Notes: generated from the letters alone by a model not told the origin. A stretch of DNA of 64,000 nucleotides from Methanosarcina siciliae T4/M (GCF_000970085.1 NZ_CP009506.1:3286001-3350000); one strand, 5' to 3'. Positions 34,329 through 44,012 are shown, counted from the stretch's first letter. A program made the numbers and translations.

Positions 34329-35567
34329 TTATTTTGCTACAGGCCCTGAACTGAGTTTTTTCTCCATGACTTCTTCTTTTTCAGGTTCTTCTGGATAAGG
34401 CACAAGCGAAGAAAGAGCCTGTATCCTCCGAGATTCTGACTCAATCCCGTATGCGATCTCACGGGCTTTTTCCAGAATTTCTTTTTTTCTTGCTTCGTCC
34501 AGATGTGGTATAACAAACAAAAGGGCCTGCGGCCTCATGTCTTTATCCTTAAGATTGGATGCTAGCTGAAGGGCTTCTTCTATGATTTCCTCTTTTCTTT
34601 GCCCGCTCAGGCAGGATATAAGCATCGAAAAAGCCTGGACTCTCAGAAACTCGGATTGAATTCCGGCTGCCATTTCGAGGGCTTTTTCCAGCAGGGCTTC
34701 ATTTGTGGTATTGTCCAGATGAGGGACAATCAGGGAAAGTATCTCGAATTTTGCATCATCGTATTGAATATGAGGAGAGAAGTCAAAGATATCTTCAATA
34801 ATCTCTTCTTTTCCCGGACCCCCTATCTGAGGGGAAAATGGAGCAAAGACCATGGCTCTTTCGGAGTCATCATGAATATTTGAGGCAGAATAAAGGACTT
34901 TTTTTATGTACTCTCCCTTTTTTGGGCCTTCCAGATATGGCACAACAAGGGAAAGTGCCCGGGATCTCAGATCCCCGTACTGGATCTGACAGGAAAAGTC
35001 AAGGGTTTTTTCCAGAATTTCTTCTTTTCCCGTCCCGCATTCTGAAGGCTCCGAATCCCAGGTACTGTCAGCACTGACGGTACTGACTCCACTGCCATCA
35101 CTGATGTTATCTACACAACTGTTTTTTGCTATCAATTTTTCAAGCAGCTCACTAAATTCTTCCAGCACTCTGACTTTATCATTTGAGTTTTGTAAGGAAA
35201 TCCTGTCCGAACTTGCTTTAGCCTCCAGCTTCTTCATTGCCTCGGTTTCAATAAAAGATGAAATTTCTATTTCGAGATCCGGGTCCTTTTCAAACGAGTT
35301 CAGAATCTCCCGAACAAAAATCTGTTTTACTTCCGGGTCGGAGGGGGCAATAACCATGTCTCCTGCGGCTTCTTTTAACTCCGGATTTTCTCTCGAGCAC
35401 AGTATTTCCCACAGCTTTTTATTAACTGTCCAGACGTCGGGGCCTGCTTTTTTACGGGCTTCTTCAGTTGCTTTTTTAGACCCGATGACCAGATAGGGGA
35501 TTACAGGTTCGATAATATCTGCTACTTCCTGTGCCAGTTGATTTTTTGTTGCATTCTGTTGCCGCAT
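34329..35567 (-). CDS. Helical-repeat protein with possible N-terminal effector-associated domain
   Basis: A 412-residue cytoplasmic protein. The N-terminus (~1-110; IIEPVIPYLVIGSKKATEEA then WTVNKKLWEIL) resembles the helical effector-associated modules at the front of STAND/NLR-like proteins. From ~185 there are about six repeats of 38-40 residues: a helix (EEIIEEALQLASNLKDKDMR), then QALLFVIPHLDEARKKEILE and so on, with an (I/L)..R.QAL...(I/V)P(H/Y)L core. Such repeats form an alpha-solenoid and appear in archaeal and cyanobacterial signalling proteins. A polar Ser/Asp linker separates the parts. There is no NTPase or catalytic domain, so it probably binds a partner. AAGGAAG lies before the ATG. 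Confidence 0.7.
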   Translation of the reverse strand: MRQQNATKNQLAQEVADIIEPVIPYLVIGSKKATEEARKKAGPDVWTVNKKLWEILCSRENPELKEAAGDMVIAPSDPEVKQIFVREILNSFEKDPDLEIEISSFIETEAMKKLEAKASSDRISLQNSNDKVRVLEEFSELLEKLIAKNSCVDNISDGSGVSTVSADSTWDSEPSECGTGKEEILEKTLDFSCQIQYGDLRSRALSLVVPYLEGPKKGEYIKKVLYSASNIHDDSERAMVFAPFSPQIGGPGKEEIIEDIFDFSPHIQYDDAKFEILSLIVPHLDNTTNEALLEKALEMAAGIQSEFLRVQAFSMLISCLSGQRKEEIIEEALQLASNLKDKDMRPQALLFVIPHLDEARKKEILEKAREIAYGIESESRRIQALSSLVPYPEEPEKEEVMEKKLSSGPVAK

Positions 35568-35828
35568 TGTTTCTTCCTTCTATTTAACAAAATATTATGT
35601 TCTTTCTTCATGGTTTAGTACCGAAACATAATAAGAACAAGTTTAACATCCGTACTGGAATAAATATAATGACAGATAAATACTTTGTTTGAAGTTTCAT
35701 TGAGAACCTGCTATGACCTGTCGATGAATCTATCTATAAATCCACTTATGAAAAAACAAATCTAAAAAAAGAGACTTTTCTTTTATATATAAATAAATTT
35801 TTGTAAGCAGTTTACGATATTATAAGAC
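35568..35828. other. Divergent spacer before the serpin
   Basis: A/T-rich region between the helical-repeat gene (minus) and the serpin (plus), with the TATA box listed next. No gene. Confidence 0.35.
35782..35795 (+). promoter_or_regulatory. TATA box of the serpin gene
   Basis: TTTATATATAAATA, preceded by a purine-rich BRE-like AAAAAGAGAC, lies ~35-45 bases before the ATG at 35829, placing transcription start near 35815. Confidence 0.5.
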
Positions 35829-37103
35829 ATGAACAAAAAAAATCTTGTTTTTCTTATCTTTACTCTAACATTACTGTTCACAGGCTGCATTGAAAACATG
35901 GTTGCAGTTGAAGAAAACGCGGCTGTAATTGAAGAAAGTACGATAAATGCGGACTCAGTTGGAGATTATGATATTGCAGTTGCAAACAACGCCTTTGCTT
36001 TTGACATGTATTCACAGCTGACACAGCTGGAAACCGGAGAGCATGAAAATATCTTTTTTTCACCGCACAGCATATCCACTGCTATGTCAATCTGTTATGA
36101 GGGGGCTGAGGATACCACAAAAGAGCAGATCTCAAACGTCTTCTATTTCCCCTCCAATAAAACAGTTTTGAAAGTCCGTATGGAAAGAATAAATGACAAG
36201 ATAAATTCCGCAAATAGCGATTATGAGCTTCAAACTGCAAATGCGCTCTGGGTACAGGAAGGGTATCCTGTAAAAGAAGCATATATCCGCAATGTAAAAA
36301 AATACTATGACGGAGAAGTAACTAATCTGGACTTTGTGGGAAAACCGGAGGCTTCCAGAAATACAATAAATGAATGGGTCGAAGCCAGAACCAATGATAG
36401 AATTAAGGATCTTGTCCCGGAAAATTCGATAACGGATACTACGAGGATAATTATTACAAATGCAGTTTACTTTAACGGAAAATGGGTATATGAATTTGAT
36501 AAGGAACTGACAGACAAAAAACCATTTTATCCGACAAAAGGGGAAGAAGTCTCTGTGGACACGATGTACATATGTAACAGATTCAATTATGGAGAAAACT
36601 CAAAGGCGAAAATTATAGAATTGCCTTATAAAGGCAATGATTTATCCATGTATGTCGTGCTTCCAAAAAGCAACAATCTTGAAAAGTTTGAAACAGAATT
36701 CACGCTAAACGATTACACGGAACTTAAAAACGACATGAAATTGGTAGAGGAAGTAAAGACTTCGATTCCTAAATTCAAATTTGAGACTAAAACAGAGCTC
36801 TCTAACTCCCTCATCGAAATGGGTATCGTGGACGCCTTCGGGCAGGCGGACTTTTCAGGAATTAGTGACAGTCCGTTAGCAATTTCCAGAGTGATTCATC
36901 AAACTTTTATAGATGTAAAAGAGGAAGGTACGGAAGCTGCCGCAGCAACAATGGAGGAGATGTGTATGGGCATGAACATCTCATGGGAAGCCAAACCAAA
37001 GGAATTCAAAGCCGACCATCCGTTCATGTTCTTCATAGAGGACAGGAGAACAAACTGTATCCTTTTCATGGGAAAAGTTGAATACCCTGAGTATAATAAG
37101 TGA
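35829..37103 (+). CDS. Serpin, lipoprotein-anchored
   Basis: A 424-residue complete serpin. The N-terminus is a lipoprotein signal (FTLTLLFTGCIEN; Cys ~21), so the protein is probably tethered outside the cell. Serpin landmarks: NIFFSPHSISTAMSICYEGA (~75), the NAVYFNGKWVYEFD strand (~210), the shutter and the C-terminal FMFFIEDRRTNCILFMGKVE. The reactive-loop hinge EEGTEAAAATMEE (~362-374) has the small residues needed for loop insertion, so it should be inhibitory; the loop MCMGMNIS places a Met or Gly near the scissile bond, fitting inhibition of a chymotrypsin- or elastase-like enzyme, though the site cannot be fixed by eye. Serpins are uncommon in archaea. An internally deleted copy lies 2.5 kb upstream. 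Confidence 0.92.
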   Translation: MNKKNLVFLIFTLTLLFTGCIENMVAVEENAAVIEESTINADSVGDYDIAVANNAFAFDMYSQLTQLETGEHENIFFSPHSISTAMSICYEGAEDTTKEQISNVFYFPSNKTVLKVRMERINDKINSANSDYELQTANALWVQEGYPVKEAYIRNVKKYYDGEVTNLDFVGKPEASRNTINEWVEARTNDRIKDLVPENSITDTTRIIITNAVYFNGKWVYEFDKELTDKKPFYPTKGEEVSVDTMYICNRFNYGENSKAKIIELPYKGNDLSMYVVLPKSNNLEKFETEFTLNDYTELKNDMKLVEEVKTSIPKFKFETKTELSNSLIEMGIVDAFGQADFSGISDSPLAISRVIHQTFIDVKEEGTEAAAATMEEMCMGMNISWEAKPKEFKADHPFMFFIEDRRTNCILFMGKVEYPEYNK

Positions 37104-37108
37104 GAGAA

Positions 37109-37185
37109 CTATACTTTTATTTTTTTGATTTCCTACTTTTCTTTAAATTTTTATTCTTTTTGTTCCTATTTTTTTAGGTTTCTGA
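37109..37185. terminator. Bidirectional T/A-rich terminator between convergent genes
   Basis: Repeated T-runs (TTTTATTTTTTTG, TTTAAATTTTTATTC, CCTATTTTTTTAGG) between the serpin and the regulator. T-rich tracts suffice for termination in archaea. Confidence 0.5.
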
Positions 37186-37204
37186 GCCTCAAACATTTAT
37201 TCAT

Positions 37205-37993
37205 TCAAATTTCTTTTACTTCTCTGGACAATCCTTCATAGTAAGCATAGAGGTCTTCTCCCCATCGGAGGGCTTCGGGGTCGAAGCATATAATGTCGTT
37301 TATATGGTCGTAGGCGCCGCTGTTGTAAAAGAGACCTAGCGAGAGAAAGCCATCTGTTACTGCGGATGAGAGTTGCAGTTCTTTATCGTAGACAAAGAGA
37401 CGGGTATTTTCAAAGGCAAGGAACTTTTCCATTTCAGGCATGAATTCGGTTTTCATCCTTCCCAGAACGGCTTCTGTCACAACCAGAGAGACATCAATAC
37501 CTTTTTCTGCAAATTGCAGGAACATTTTCGGGTACAGAGGATGGATAAAAGGTGAGATGCCTTTTACAAATTTTGATTTTGCGATATTTTCCACAAATTC
37601 GGTGTGGGGAGAAAACATGCTGCTTTCATCAAGAGGCTTGGTAAAGGTACTTTGCTTCAGTTCCCCTATCCTCTTTAATAAATATAAGGGGATTCCGTCG
37701 AGCTTGTGGTTGGCCCAGAAATCATATTTATCCTCGAGGGTCTCCATGGTATTGACAAGATTCTGCATATTTTCAGCTATTATATTTCCCAAAAGGGTTA
37801 ACTCATACTTTTTCCTTGTCCCGCACAGGATGTCCCTGCCTTTAAGCATTTTGATCTGAGGCTGAACTGAGGTCGGGCTGGCATTGAGAGAATTTCTTAG
37901 TTCTTCAAGACTTTTTGGGCCTTCTTTCAATAACAGAAGAATGTTTTTTCTTTTTTCCGAAAATAATACCAGGTTGAGGTAGGAGTTTTCCAT
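37205..37993 (-). CDS. Winged-helix regulator with DUF1724 (Msr-like)
   Basis: A 262-residue ArsR-like regulator. The N-terminal winged helix is VLFSEKRKNILLLLKEGPKS, then ELRNSLNASPTSVQPQIKML (recognition helix), then GRDILCGTRKKYELTLLG (wing). The C-terminal half (~125-262), with PFIHPLYPKMFLQFAEKGID and LSLGLFYNSGAYDHIND, is DUF1724. Methanosarcina proteins of this architecture (the Msr group) regulate methylsulfide and methanol methyltransferase genes, and several paralogs exist per genome. No methanogenesis gene adjoins this copy, so its targets are elsewhere or it acts on a neighbour. Upstream, GGAGTCTGGAAATGG gives a ribosome-binding site seven bases before ATG. Confidence 0.85.
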   Translation of the reverse strand: MENSYLNLVLFSEKRKNILLLLKEGPKSLEELRNSLNASPTSVQPQIKMLKGRDILCGTRKKYELTLLGNIIAENMQNLVNTMETLEDKYDFWANHKLDGIPLYLLKRIGELKQSTFTKPLDESSMFSPHTEFVENIAKSKFVKGISPFIHPLYPKMFLQFAEKGIDVSLVVTEAVLGRMKTEFMPEMEKFLAFENTRLFVYDKELQLSSAVTDGFLSLGLFYNSGAYDHINDIICFDPEALRWGEDLYAYYEGLSREVKEI

Positions 37994-38288
37994 TTCCAGA
38001 CTCCCCTTTTTTAAGATTTAATTCTGAATTTTAACAGTTTTTTATAGTCCTGTCTACATAATTTAAGTTATAATATAAAGGATATTTGGAATTAAATAAG
38101 AAGTTATATGTTTTGATCCGGATATTCGAGTATTTGAAGCTCTAAAGGTGCTTTCTTTTCCCTGGTTGCCGAACCGTATCTTCAATATTTTTCTAAAGAA
38201 AATCCAAAATCAATACTTATATGAAACAAACCTGCTAAACTCAATACAGCAAATAGAAGGGGATTAGAGCAGCAGTTGGTGAAAATTT
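37994..38288. other. Divergent spacer with promoters for both neighbours
   Basis: ACTTATATGAAAC at 38215-38227 is TATA-like for the gene at 38289. On the minus strand CTTTATATTATAAC (38080-38067) is TATA-like for the regulator. No gene. Confidence 0.4.
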
Positions 38289-41200
38289 TTGAGCGACCAG
38301 CCAGGTATACATGATAAGACTTTCAGTCAGGTTTCGGATGAGAGGAAAAAGGCTGCAAAACAGTTGGGGATTCTCTTTGAGGTTTTTCCTGAGCGGAAGC
38401 AGGCATTTGAAGACCTGTTGAGGCTTTGTTCTGACAGGGACAGTGAGGTCAGGGAAGAGGCTATCAATTCGCTTGAGATGGTTTTCCCCAATGTGCCGGA
38501 CAGGGAACTTACCTGGGAGAGGTTTGTAAACCTTACGGCTTATCCTTCGGAAAGGGTAATGAAAAGGGGGGTAAATGCTCTAATTGCTGTTTTTCCGCTT
38601 ATGCCTGACAAAACCCGGGCATGGAACGATCTGGCCGGGCTGGTAAAATCAAAATCAAGTATGGAAGATGTGAGCAGGGGGATTGTCCGACGGCTCCCTG
38701 ATGTGCTCCCGGAGCTTCCGAATAAGGAACAGGCCTGGAAAGATCTGCTTGAGATGACTGTTTCGGATGACTCTTATGTGCGGGAAAAGGCAGCTTCTTT
38801 TTTAAGCATGGTTTTTCCTGAGATTCCTGAGGATAAGAAAAACGACTCCTGGGACGAATTATTGGAATTGGCAGATGCGTCCGCGGACTCAACGGTCAGG
38901 GCACTGGCTGCAAAGTCTATCGAAGAGGTTTTTCCGGTTCTACCAGAGGAAAAGAAAGATGAAGCCTGGGAAGAGGTGCTGGAACTGGCAGGAAAAACCG
39001 CGGACCAGGCCATGCAAAAGGAAATTCTGCTCGCTCTACCTTCGGTCTTTTCTTCGGTTCCTGATAAAAAAGTGGCATGGGGAGATCTTTTCAGGCTAAC
39101 CGGCGATGAGAGCGGAGCTGTGCGAAAGCAGGCAGTAGATACTCTTGTTTCCGTATTTCCTGAGATGCCAGACAGCATACTAGTCTGGGCTGATTTCCTG
39201 AGGCTTACCGGGGCAAGGGACGACTACGTCAGGGATACGGCCGCAGATACGCTTTCAGCTGTGTTTCCGGGTCTGAAAGATAAAGACTCGGTCTGGGAAG
39301 AACTTCTCAAACTCACAGGGAATGAAGACGAATATGTCAGGCGGGCTGCAGCTGATACCCTCAGTAAGGTTTTTCCCCATGTGTCCGACAAAAATCAGGC
39401 ATATTCGGACCTTGTGCAGCTGACTGAAAAGAAAGATAGTTATGTACTCAGGAGAGTTGTCAAGACGCTTGCTTCTGTCTACCCTCAGTTCTTTTATAAG
39501 TATGAGACAAATGAAGTGGAAGAAGAGGAAAATAAAGAAGGAGAGATTGAAGAGAAAGAGGAAGGGGCAGAGAAGTGGAAGCATGAGATAAAAAAGACAG
39601 AGCTGGGGGGAGAAGAAGAGAAAAGCAAACCTGCTGGTTTCTACAAGCTGGCTTCGGAAAAAGCTGCCTTTGTACGAAGGGATGCCGCCAATTCTCTAGG
39701 GGCTTTCTTTCCTGGAAAAGGAGAAGAAAGAGAAGCAAAGGGTGAAATAGAGGCGAGAGGAAGAAGGGAGATCGAAAGTAAGCAGGGCAGGGAAACAGAA
39801 ACTAGAGAGCCTGCTTTTAACCTTCTGAAACTGACGGGAGACAGAGATAGATATGTACGAAAAGATGCAGCAGAGTCCTTTGCCAGAGCATACCCTTACC
39901 TGCCAGACAAAAAAGAAGTGATTGAAAAGTTGTTAAGCCTTATCCAGGACCCGGACCCGCAGATGCGCAGAGGGGCTATCGAATCTCTGCTGGCTATTTA
40001 TTCCCGGAAGGCGGGCGGGGTGCAGGATATCTGGAGCGAACTTCTTAAAATGTCAGGGGATAGAGACACAGATGTTAGAAAGAGGGCCACAGAGCTGATT
40101 TCTCATGTCTTCCCAGAGGTTGAAGAAAAGTCCGGAGTTTTTTTTGACCTTGTCAAACTCAGTGAAAGTCAGGACTCCCAGCTCCGGAAAAGAGCAGCAG
40201 AGCTTCTCCCCGTTGCATTTATATACACAGATAACAAGCAGAGGGCATGGAACGATCTTTTGCGGCTAAGCTCCGTTGAAGACCGGGAAGTCCGGAAAGG
40301 GGCAGTACTTGCCATTGCTTCCGGATTTGCAGATGTTCCGGACAAAGGGAGAGTCTGGAGTGATCTAATAAGGCTTTCAAATCATAGCGACAGTTTCGTG
40401 CAGAGAGCTGCAACTCGAGCACTTGGGCCTGCTTTCTTCCATGTGCCTGATAAAACCCGAGCCTGGAGAGACCTGCAGGCTCTTATCGATAGTCCCTATG
40501 TCTATGTCCGCAGATATGCTCTCCGTTCCCTTGGGAGAGCTTCCCTCTGGAGAGCACTCAGGGCGGAAAACGAAGCTGCTTATCTTTTCGGGTTCAAGGA
40601 AGCTGTCAAATACTTTAAAGAAGCTGCTGAAACTCTTGTTGATACGTCCCTTCCCGAGCTCTATTCCCCATTTTACGAGAGCCTTCTGCGAATACTTTTT
40701 AGCGATAGCCCGGAGAGAACTGCAAGTCTCGAAAGTGGGAGGTATTTCTCAAAGGCGGTTCATGAGATAAGGGATCTGGAAGAAAATCAGGAGCTTCTGG
40801 AAATTCTGGAAGAGCTTGCAGGGCTTCTTCAAGCTGCAGGAAATCTGACTCCCGGAGACCTGCTAGCCCAGAAAAAACTGCTTGAGAAATGTATAGCGGT
40901 TTTTGACAGGGCTTCAGGGATGCTGGATGCTCTGGAAGAAGACTTTATTCTTGTACAGAAGTCCATGAAAAAAGAGTATCCCAGGATTGGAAATGTAGTT
41001 CTGGAACAGAAGCTGAAAGAAACTCTTTCCGGAATCCGGTATCGAGCAAGGACAGCCTGCCTTCAGGCAAAGGGTACTCCCACGGAAAAGATTACATGTA
41101 TGGTAAGCCAAAAGGTCAGAGAATGGGGTTTCCAGGATATTGATAAAGACCGAAAAGAGCTGTACAGGCAGCTTGATTCTCTGCTCAACGTCCTCAGGGC

Positions 41201-41351
41201 TCAGGTTCCCTATCTGCCTGAAAACCAGTATTTTTTTGAAAAACTTGAAGACATCCGACAGGAACAGGACCTGCTCGAACGCTACAGGCGCATGGGCAGA
41301 CTGATTGGCCTGATCCCCGGAGTCAGGATGCCAAAAACTTCGGGCAGATGA
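38289..41351 (+). CDS. Large HEAT-repeat protein, 1020 aa
   Basis: An alpha-solenoid of ~20 HEAT-like repeats of ~37-40 residues over residues 1-770. Each carries PDK/PEK...W.DLL.LT then D.Y/S.VR..AA..L..VFP (for example KDKDSVWEELLKLTGNED, then EYVRRAAADTLSKVFPHVSD). A highly acidic/basic insert (~415-450, EVEEEENKEGEIEEKEEGAE) and a second charged insert (~480-505) interrupt the stack. The C-terminal ~250 residues are helical and unlike the repeats. There is no enzymatic domain; HEAT proteins act as scaffolds. Start is TTG 38289, with GGTGA eight bases upstream; no ATG lies near. Monocistronic. Confidence 0.85.
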   Translation: MSDQPGIHDKTFSQVSDERKKAAKQLGILFEVFPERKQAFEDLLRLCSDRDSEVREEAINSLEMVFPNVPDRELTWERFVNLTAYPSERVMKRGVNALIAVFPLMPDKTRAWNDLAGLVKSKSSMEDVSRGIVRRLPDVLPELPNKEQAWKDLLEMTVSDDSYVREKAASFLSMVFPEIPEDKKNDSWDELLELADASADSTVRALAAKSIEEVFPVLPEEKKDEAWEEVLELAGKTADQAMQKEILLALPSVFSSVPDKKVAWGDLFRLTGDESGAVRKQAVDTLVSVFPEMPDSILVWADFLRLTGARDDYVRDTAADTLSAVFPGLKDKDSVWEELLKLTGNEDEYVRRAAADTLSKVFPHVSDKNQAYSDLVQLTEKKDSYVLRRVVKTLASVYPQFFYKYETNEVEEEENKEGEIEEKEEGAEKWKHEIKKTELGGEEEKSKPAGFYKLASEKAAFVRRDAANSLGAFFPGKGEEREAKGEIEARGRREIESKQGRETETREPAFNLLKLTGDRDRYVRKDAAESFARAYPYLPDKKEVIEKLLSLIQDPDPQMRRGAIESLLAIYSRKAGGVQDIWSELLKMSGDRDTDVRKRATELISHVFPEVEEKSGVFFDLVKLSESQDSQLRKRAAELLPVAFIYTDNKQRAWNDLLRLSSVEDREVRKGAVLAIASGFADVPDKGRVWSDLIRLSNHSDSFVQRAATRALGPAFFHVPDKTRAWRDLQALIDSPYVYVRRYALRSLGRASLWRALRAENEAAYLFGFKEAVKYFKEAAETLVDTSLPELYSPFYESLLRILFSDSPERTASLESGRYFSKAVHEIRDLEENQELLEILEELAGLLQAAGNLTPGDLLAQKKLLEKCIAVFDRASGMLDALEEDFILVQKSMKKEYPRIGNVVLEQKLKETLSGIRYRARTACLQAKGTPTEKITCMVSQKVREWGFQDIDKDRKELYRQLDSLLNVLRAQVPYLPENQYFFEKLEDIRQEQDLLERYRRMGRLIGLIPGVRMPKTSGR

Positions 41352-41423
41352 AATCTTCTCTCTGGAATTCAAAGGAAAGGTCTTTTCCCCGGAATTTATA
41401 TCCTATCCTGCCAATCCCTGTAC

Positions 41424-41741
41424 ATGTACGAAGCAGGCATTGAAATGACCGACGGGGACTTTGAATTTGCAAAGTCTCCTCTTTCAAAAAAATTCATTCG
41501 CCTCGTATTCGAAAAGTATCAGCTGGACTACATCGCCTATTTCGGGGAGGATATGTTCTATGTCGCAGGGCAAAACTCCCAGCCTCTTACTCCATTATAT
41601 CCCAATGCCAGATATCCCGAGGATATCGAACTTGTTTTGGATTTCATGGCACGTGAGAGGATCCGGAGGATAAAATACGAGAATGGAATCCTTTTTCGGT
41701 CTGCAGTCCCGGAACTGCGTGATTCGGGGAATAATAGCTAA
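41424..41741 (+). CDS. Hypothetical protein, 105 aa
   Basis: A soluble protein with no recognised family (MYEAGIEMTDGDFEFAKSPL, then FIRLVFEKYQLDYIAYFGED). ATG 41424 or the internal ATG at 41445 could start it; neither has a strong site. It follows the HEAT gene by 70 bases and may share its transcript. The stop region GGGGAATAATAGCT is repeated about 27 bases downstream. Confidence 0.55.
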   Translation: MYEAGIEMTDGDFEFAKSPLSKKFIRLVFEKYQLDYIAYFGEDMFYVAGQNSQPLTPLYPNARYPEDIELVLDFMARERIRRIKYENGILFRSAVPELRDSGNNS

Positions 41742-41949
41742 AAATAAATGTGACGGGGAATAATAGCTCAAAGTAAATATGAAAAACATTGATCTTAAAA
41801 AGAAACTTGGATTCCTCTGTCTAAGGTTCGGAGATGGCTCTGTTTACACAGAAACCCGATTGTTTTTTTCTTTTTGTTCTGGTTATTTATAGTTTTATTG
41901 CAATAATTTACATCACAAAGTTTCTCTTTATTGTTAGGAGGGGTATTGA

Positions 41950-42135
41950 ATGATACATTTATGGGAATATGATTCTCGCAGGATTCATGGTGTGCATATG
42001 CCACAAATGATGAACGACCTTGAAAAAATCGGGAACGAAGGCTGGGAATTGATTCTGATTAAAGATGATATTGATGATGAAGGAACAGTAACTGCAATTT
42101 TCAAACGGCAGAAGGCAGAGGTCATATCTCTGTAA
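41950..42135 (+). CDS. DUF4177-like small protein, 61 aa
   Basis: A small protein (MIHLWEYDSRRIHGVHMPQM, then MNDLEKIGNEGWELILIKDD, ending TAIFKRQ). The pattern W-E-Y ... L(N/E)xxGxEGWELV ... FKR matches DUF4177, a one-domain alpha/beta protein of unknown function. TAGGAGGGGTATTGA directly before the ATG is a strong ribosome-binding site. Monocistronic. Confidence 0.75.
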   Translation: MIHLWEYDSRRIHGVHMPQMMNDLEKIGNEGWELILIKDDIDDEGTVTAIFKRQKAEVISL

Positions 42136-42348
42136 CTAAATTCTCTTTTTAATACTTTATTAATAATTTTAAAATACTCTACCTTTTTGTTTTTAATTTT
42201 TGTTTTTTCCAACCAAGTTTTCGTTCACGAATTTGATCTGGTCACTATTTCTCTCAACTATTCCTCTCACTATTCCTCTCAAAATATACTCCAATGTACT
42301 TAAGCAAACAAATTTAATTTTTCCATAGAGATAAGTTTATTTATATTG

Positions 42349-43563
42349 ATGGTAAGTTATTTATCTACTTCCTCAATATCTTATTATATGAAAAATTATG
42401 ACCCTGTTAAGGTTCTCTATGCAGTTATAATTACACTGGTGTCTTTATATACATTATATATCACCTCCGCTTTTTTTTATGTCCTTATTCTCAGCGCTCT
42501 TTTTGCTTACATTATTCATCCTGTGTACTTCTTTTGCATCAGGTTCGTAAAGAACAAGCAGATCTGTGCCCTGATCCCGCTTGGTGCAATCTTTCTTATC
42601 ACAGTGGCCTCCGGTGTTATGATAGTGAAGGCTTTGATGAATGAAATTTCAAGAATTCTGGAAATTCCCAATACCTTTAACGGGTTTGCAAATATGGATC
42701 TAAGGCGGATAGTAGGGCTTTTTGAGCCTCTGATCCAGACCCATCCCGGAAAACTGACTGAAAGCATCGGCGCATACTTAAATTCCCTGGTCACGGATTA
42801 TGTACCCCAAATTCAGAGTAACATCTTCCAGATCTCAACCGTCCTTTCTATCCTGATTATAGAGCTGATAGTAATCGTTGTCCTGACCTATTACCTGCTT
42901 GTAGAAAGCGAAACTATTGCAACCGAACTTCCAAATCTCTTTCCGGACAGGAAAGTGGGGGTCATATTTCTCGGGGAGCTCAATCACATTTACCATAACC
43001 TCTTCATAGTTTATTTCCTGACCTGTCTCATGACCGGTATAATCGGGGGAATCCTTTACTGGGCCCTCGGAGTGCCCTATTCTCTAATCTGGGGAATTCT
43101 AACTTTCATAATGGCTCTCCTGCCGGTTGTAGGTGCAGGCACGGTCTACGGTCTCCTTGCCCTTTACTATGTCCTCATAGAGGACTTTTTTACGGCAGGA
43201 GCTTTGATTTTCCTGGGAATCATCTTCCTGAGCATTATCCCTGACTTTATCATGAGACCAAGGTTTGCCAGAAACAGGGCTGCCATCCATCCGGCAATTA
43301 CTCTTGTTGCCTTTGCAGCTCCGGTCTTTGTTCTCGGCCCGATAGGGGTTATTATAGGCCCTCTCACATACGGATTTTTGCTTGCAGCCATCAGAACCAG
43401 AAAAATACTCGGAACTTCCTCTGTCCAGACAGGGAGTTCAGCTGCAGGTTCACCTGATGATTTGGCAGGGAGCCCGATAGAAAAATCAGCTGAGTCGCCG
43501 GTTGGAAGGTCCGTTGAAAGGCCAGTTCAGGCTTCCGGGGAACGTTCCCGGTCCGGAAATTAA
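42349..43563 (+). CDS. AI-2E (PerM) family transporter, second paralog
   Basis: A 404-residue polytopic membrane protein of the same family as the one at 5764. N-terminal hairpin VLYAVIITLVSLYTLYITSA (~24), extracytoplasmic helical region (~85-150), membrane segments VSILIIELIVIVVLTYYLLV and SLIWGILTFIMALLPVVGAG, and the C-terminal family motif IPDFIMRPRFARNRAAIHPA. A polar, Ser/Pro-rich tail (~355-404, with repeated SPIEKS/SPVGRS) is longer than usual. The start is uncertain: ATG 42349, adjacent TTG 42346 and ATG 42388 are in frame and none has a clear ribosome-binding site. Confidence 0.85.
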   Translation: MVSYLSTSSISYYMKNYDPVKVLYAVIITLVSLYTLYITSAFFYVLILSALFAYIIHPVYFFCIRFVKNKQICALIPLGAIFLITVASGVMIVKALMNEISRILEIPNTFNGFANMDLRRIVGLFEPLIQTHPGKLTESIGAYLNSLVTDYVPQIQSNIFQISTVLSILIIELIVIVVLTYYLLVESETIATELPNLFPDRKVGVIFLGELNHIYHNLFIVYFLTCLMTGIIGGILYWALGVPYSLIWGILTFIMALLPVVGAGTVYGLLALYYVLIEDFFTAGALIFLGIIFLSIIPDFIMRPRFARNRAAIHPAITLVAFAAPVFVLGPIGVIIGPLTYGFLLAAIRTRKILGTSSVQTGSSAAGSPDDLAGSPIEKSAESPVGRSVERPVQASGERSRSGN

Positions 43564-43802
43564 GCTCTGGATGGACAAAAGAGATAGCTATAAGGATTCT
43601 GGAAAGATAAGCCCGTATCTTTCCAGTTTTTTCAAAATAATAAAGGAAGCTTGAATTCTCAAAAAGGTGTTGAATAATAAGAAAACTTCTGAATAATCGA
43701 AAAGGTCCTGCTAATAAAGGTATAAATAATCAAAATAGTATCCTGTTTATAAAGGTACAAATAAGCAAAAAGTCCTGAATTACTATTTTTTTGAAGAAAA
43801 GA

Positions 43803-44012
43803 TTGCGTTCCCACCTGAATCCTGAAAGTTCCGAATATTATAAGAGATGCTATTTATTTGGGAAGATTTTTGGGGTACTTGACTCATAGGCAGTGAGTTT
43901 TATACTATCTCTTTAATTGTGGGGTAGTTTTTTTCGGAGTAGATATTGAAGTAGGTTTGAATAGGTGTTTGCTGGTTTGGCGTTATGGTGAGAACGCAAT
44001 TTATACTATGCA
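43803..44012 (-). repeat. Duplicated ~200-bp element, copy A (candidate ncRNA or MITE)
   Basis: Begins TTGCGTTCCCACCTGAA and ends GAGAACGCAATTTATACTATGCA. Its ends are inverted repeats (TTGCGTTCCCA / TGAGAACGCAA, one mismatch). The interior matches copy B at 44820 in blocks: AAGTTCCGAA, TTTGGGAAGAT, ATTGTGG, GAAGTAGGTTT, GTAGGTGTTTG-like. On the minus strand TGCATAGTATAAATTGCG supplies a TATA box, so transcription would run leftward through the element. No ORF. Either a structured RNA family or a non-autonomous transposon. Confidence 0.6.
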
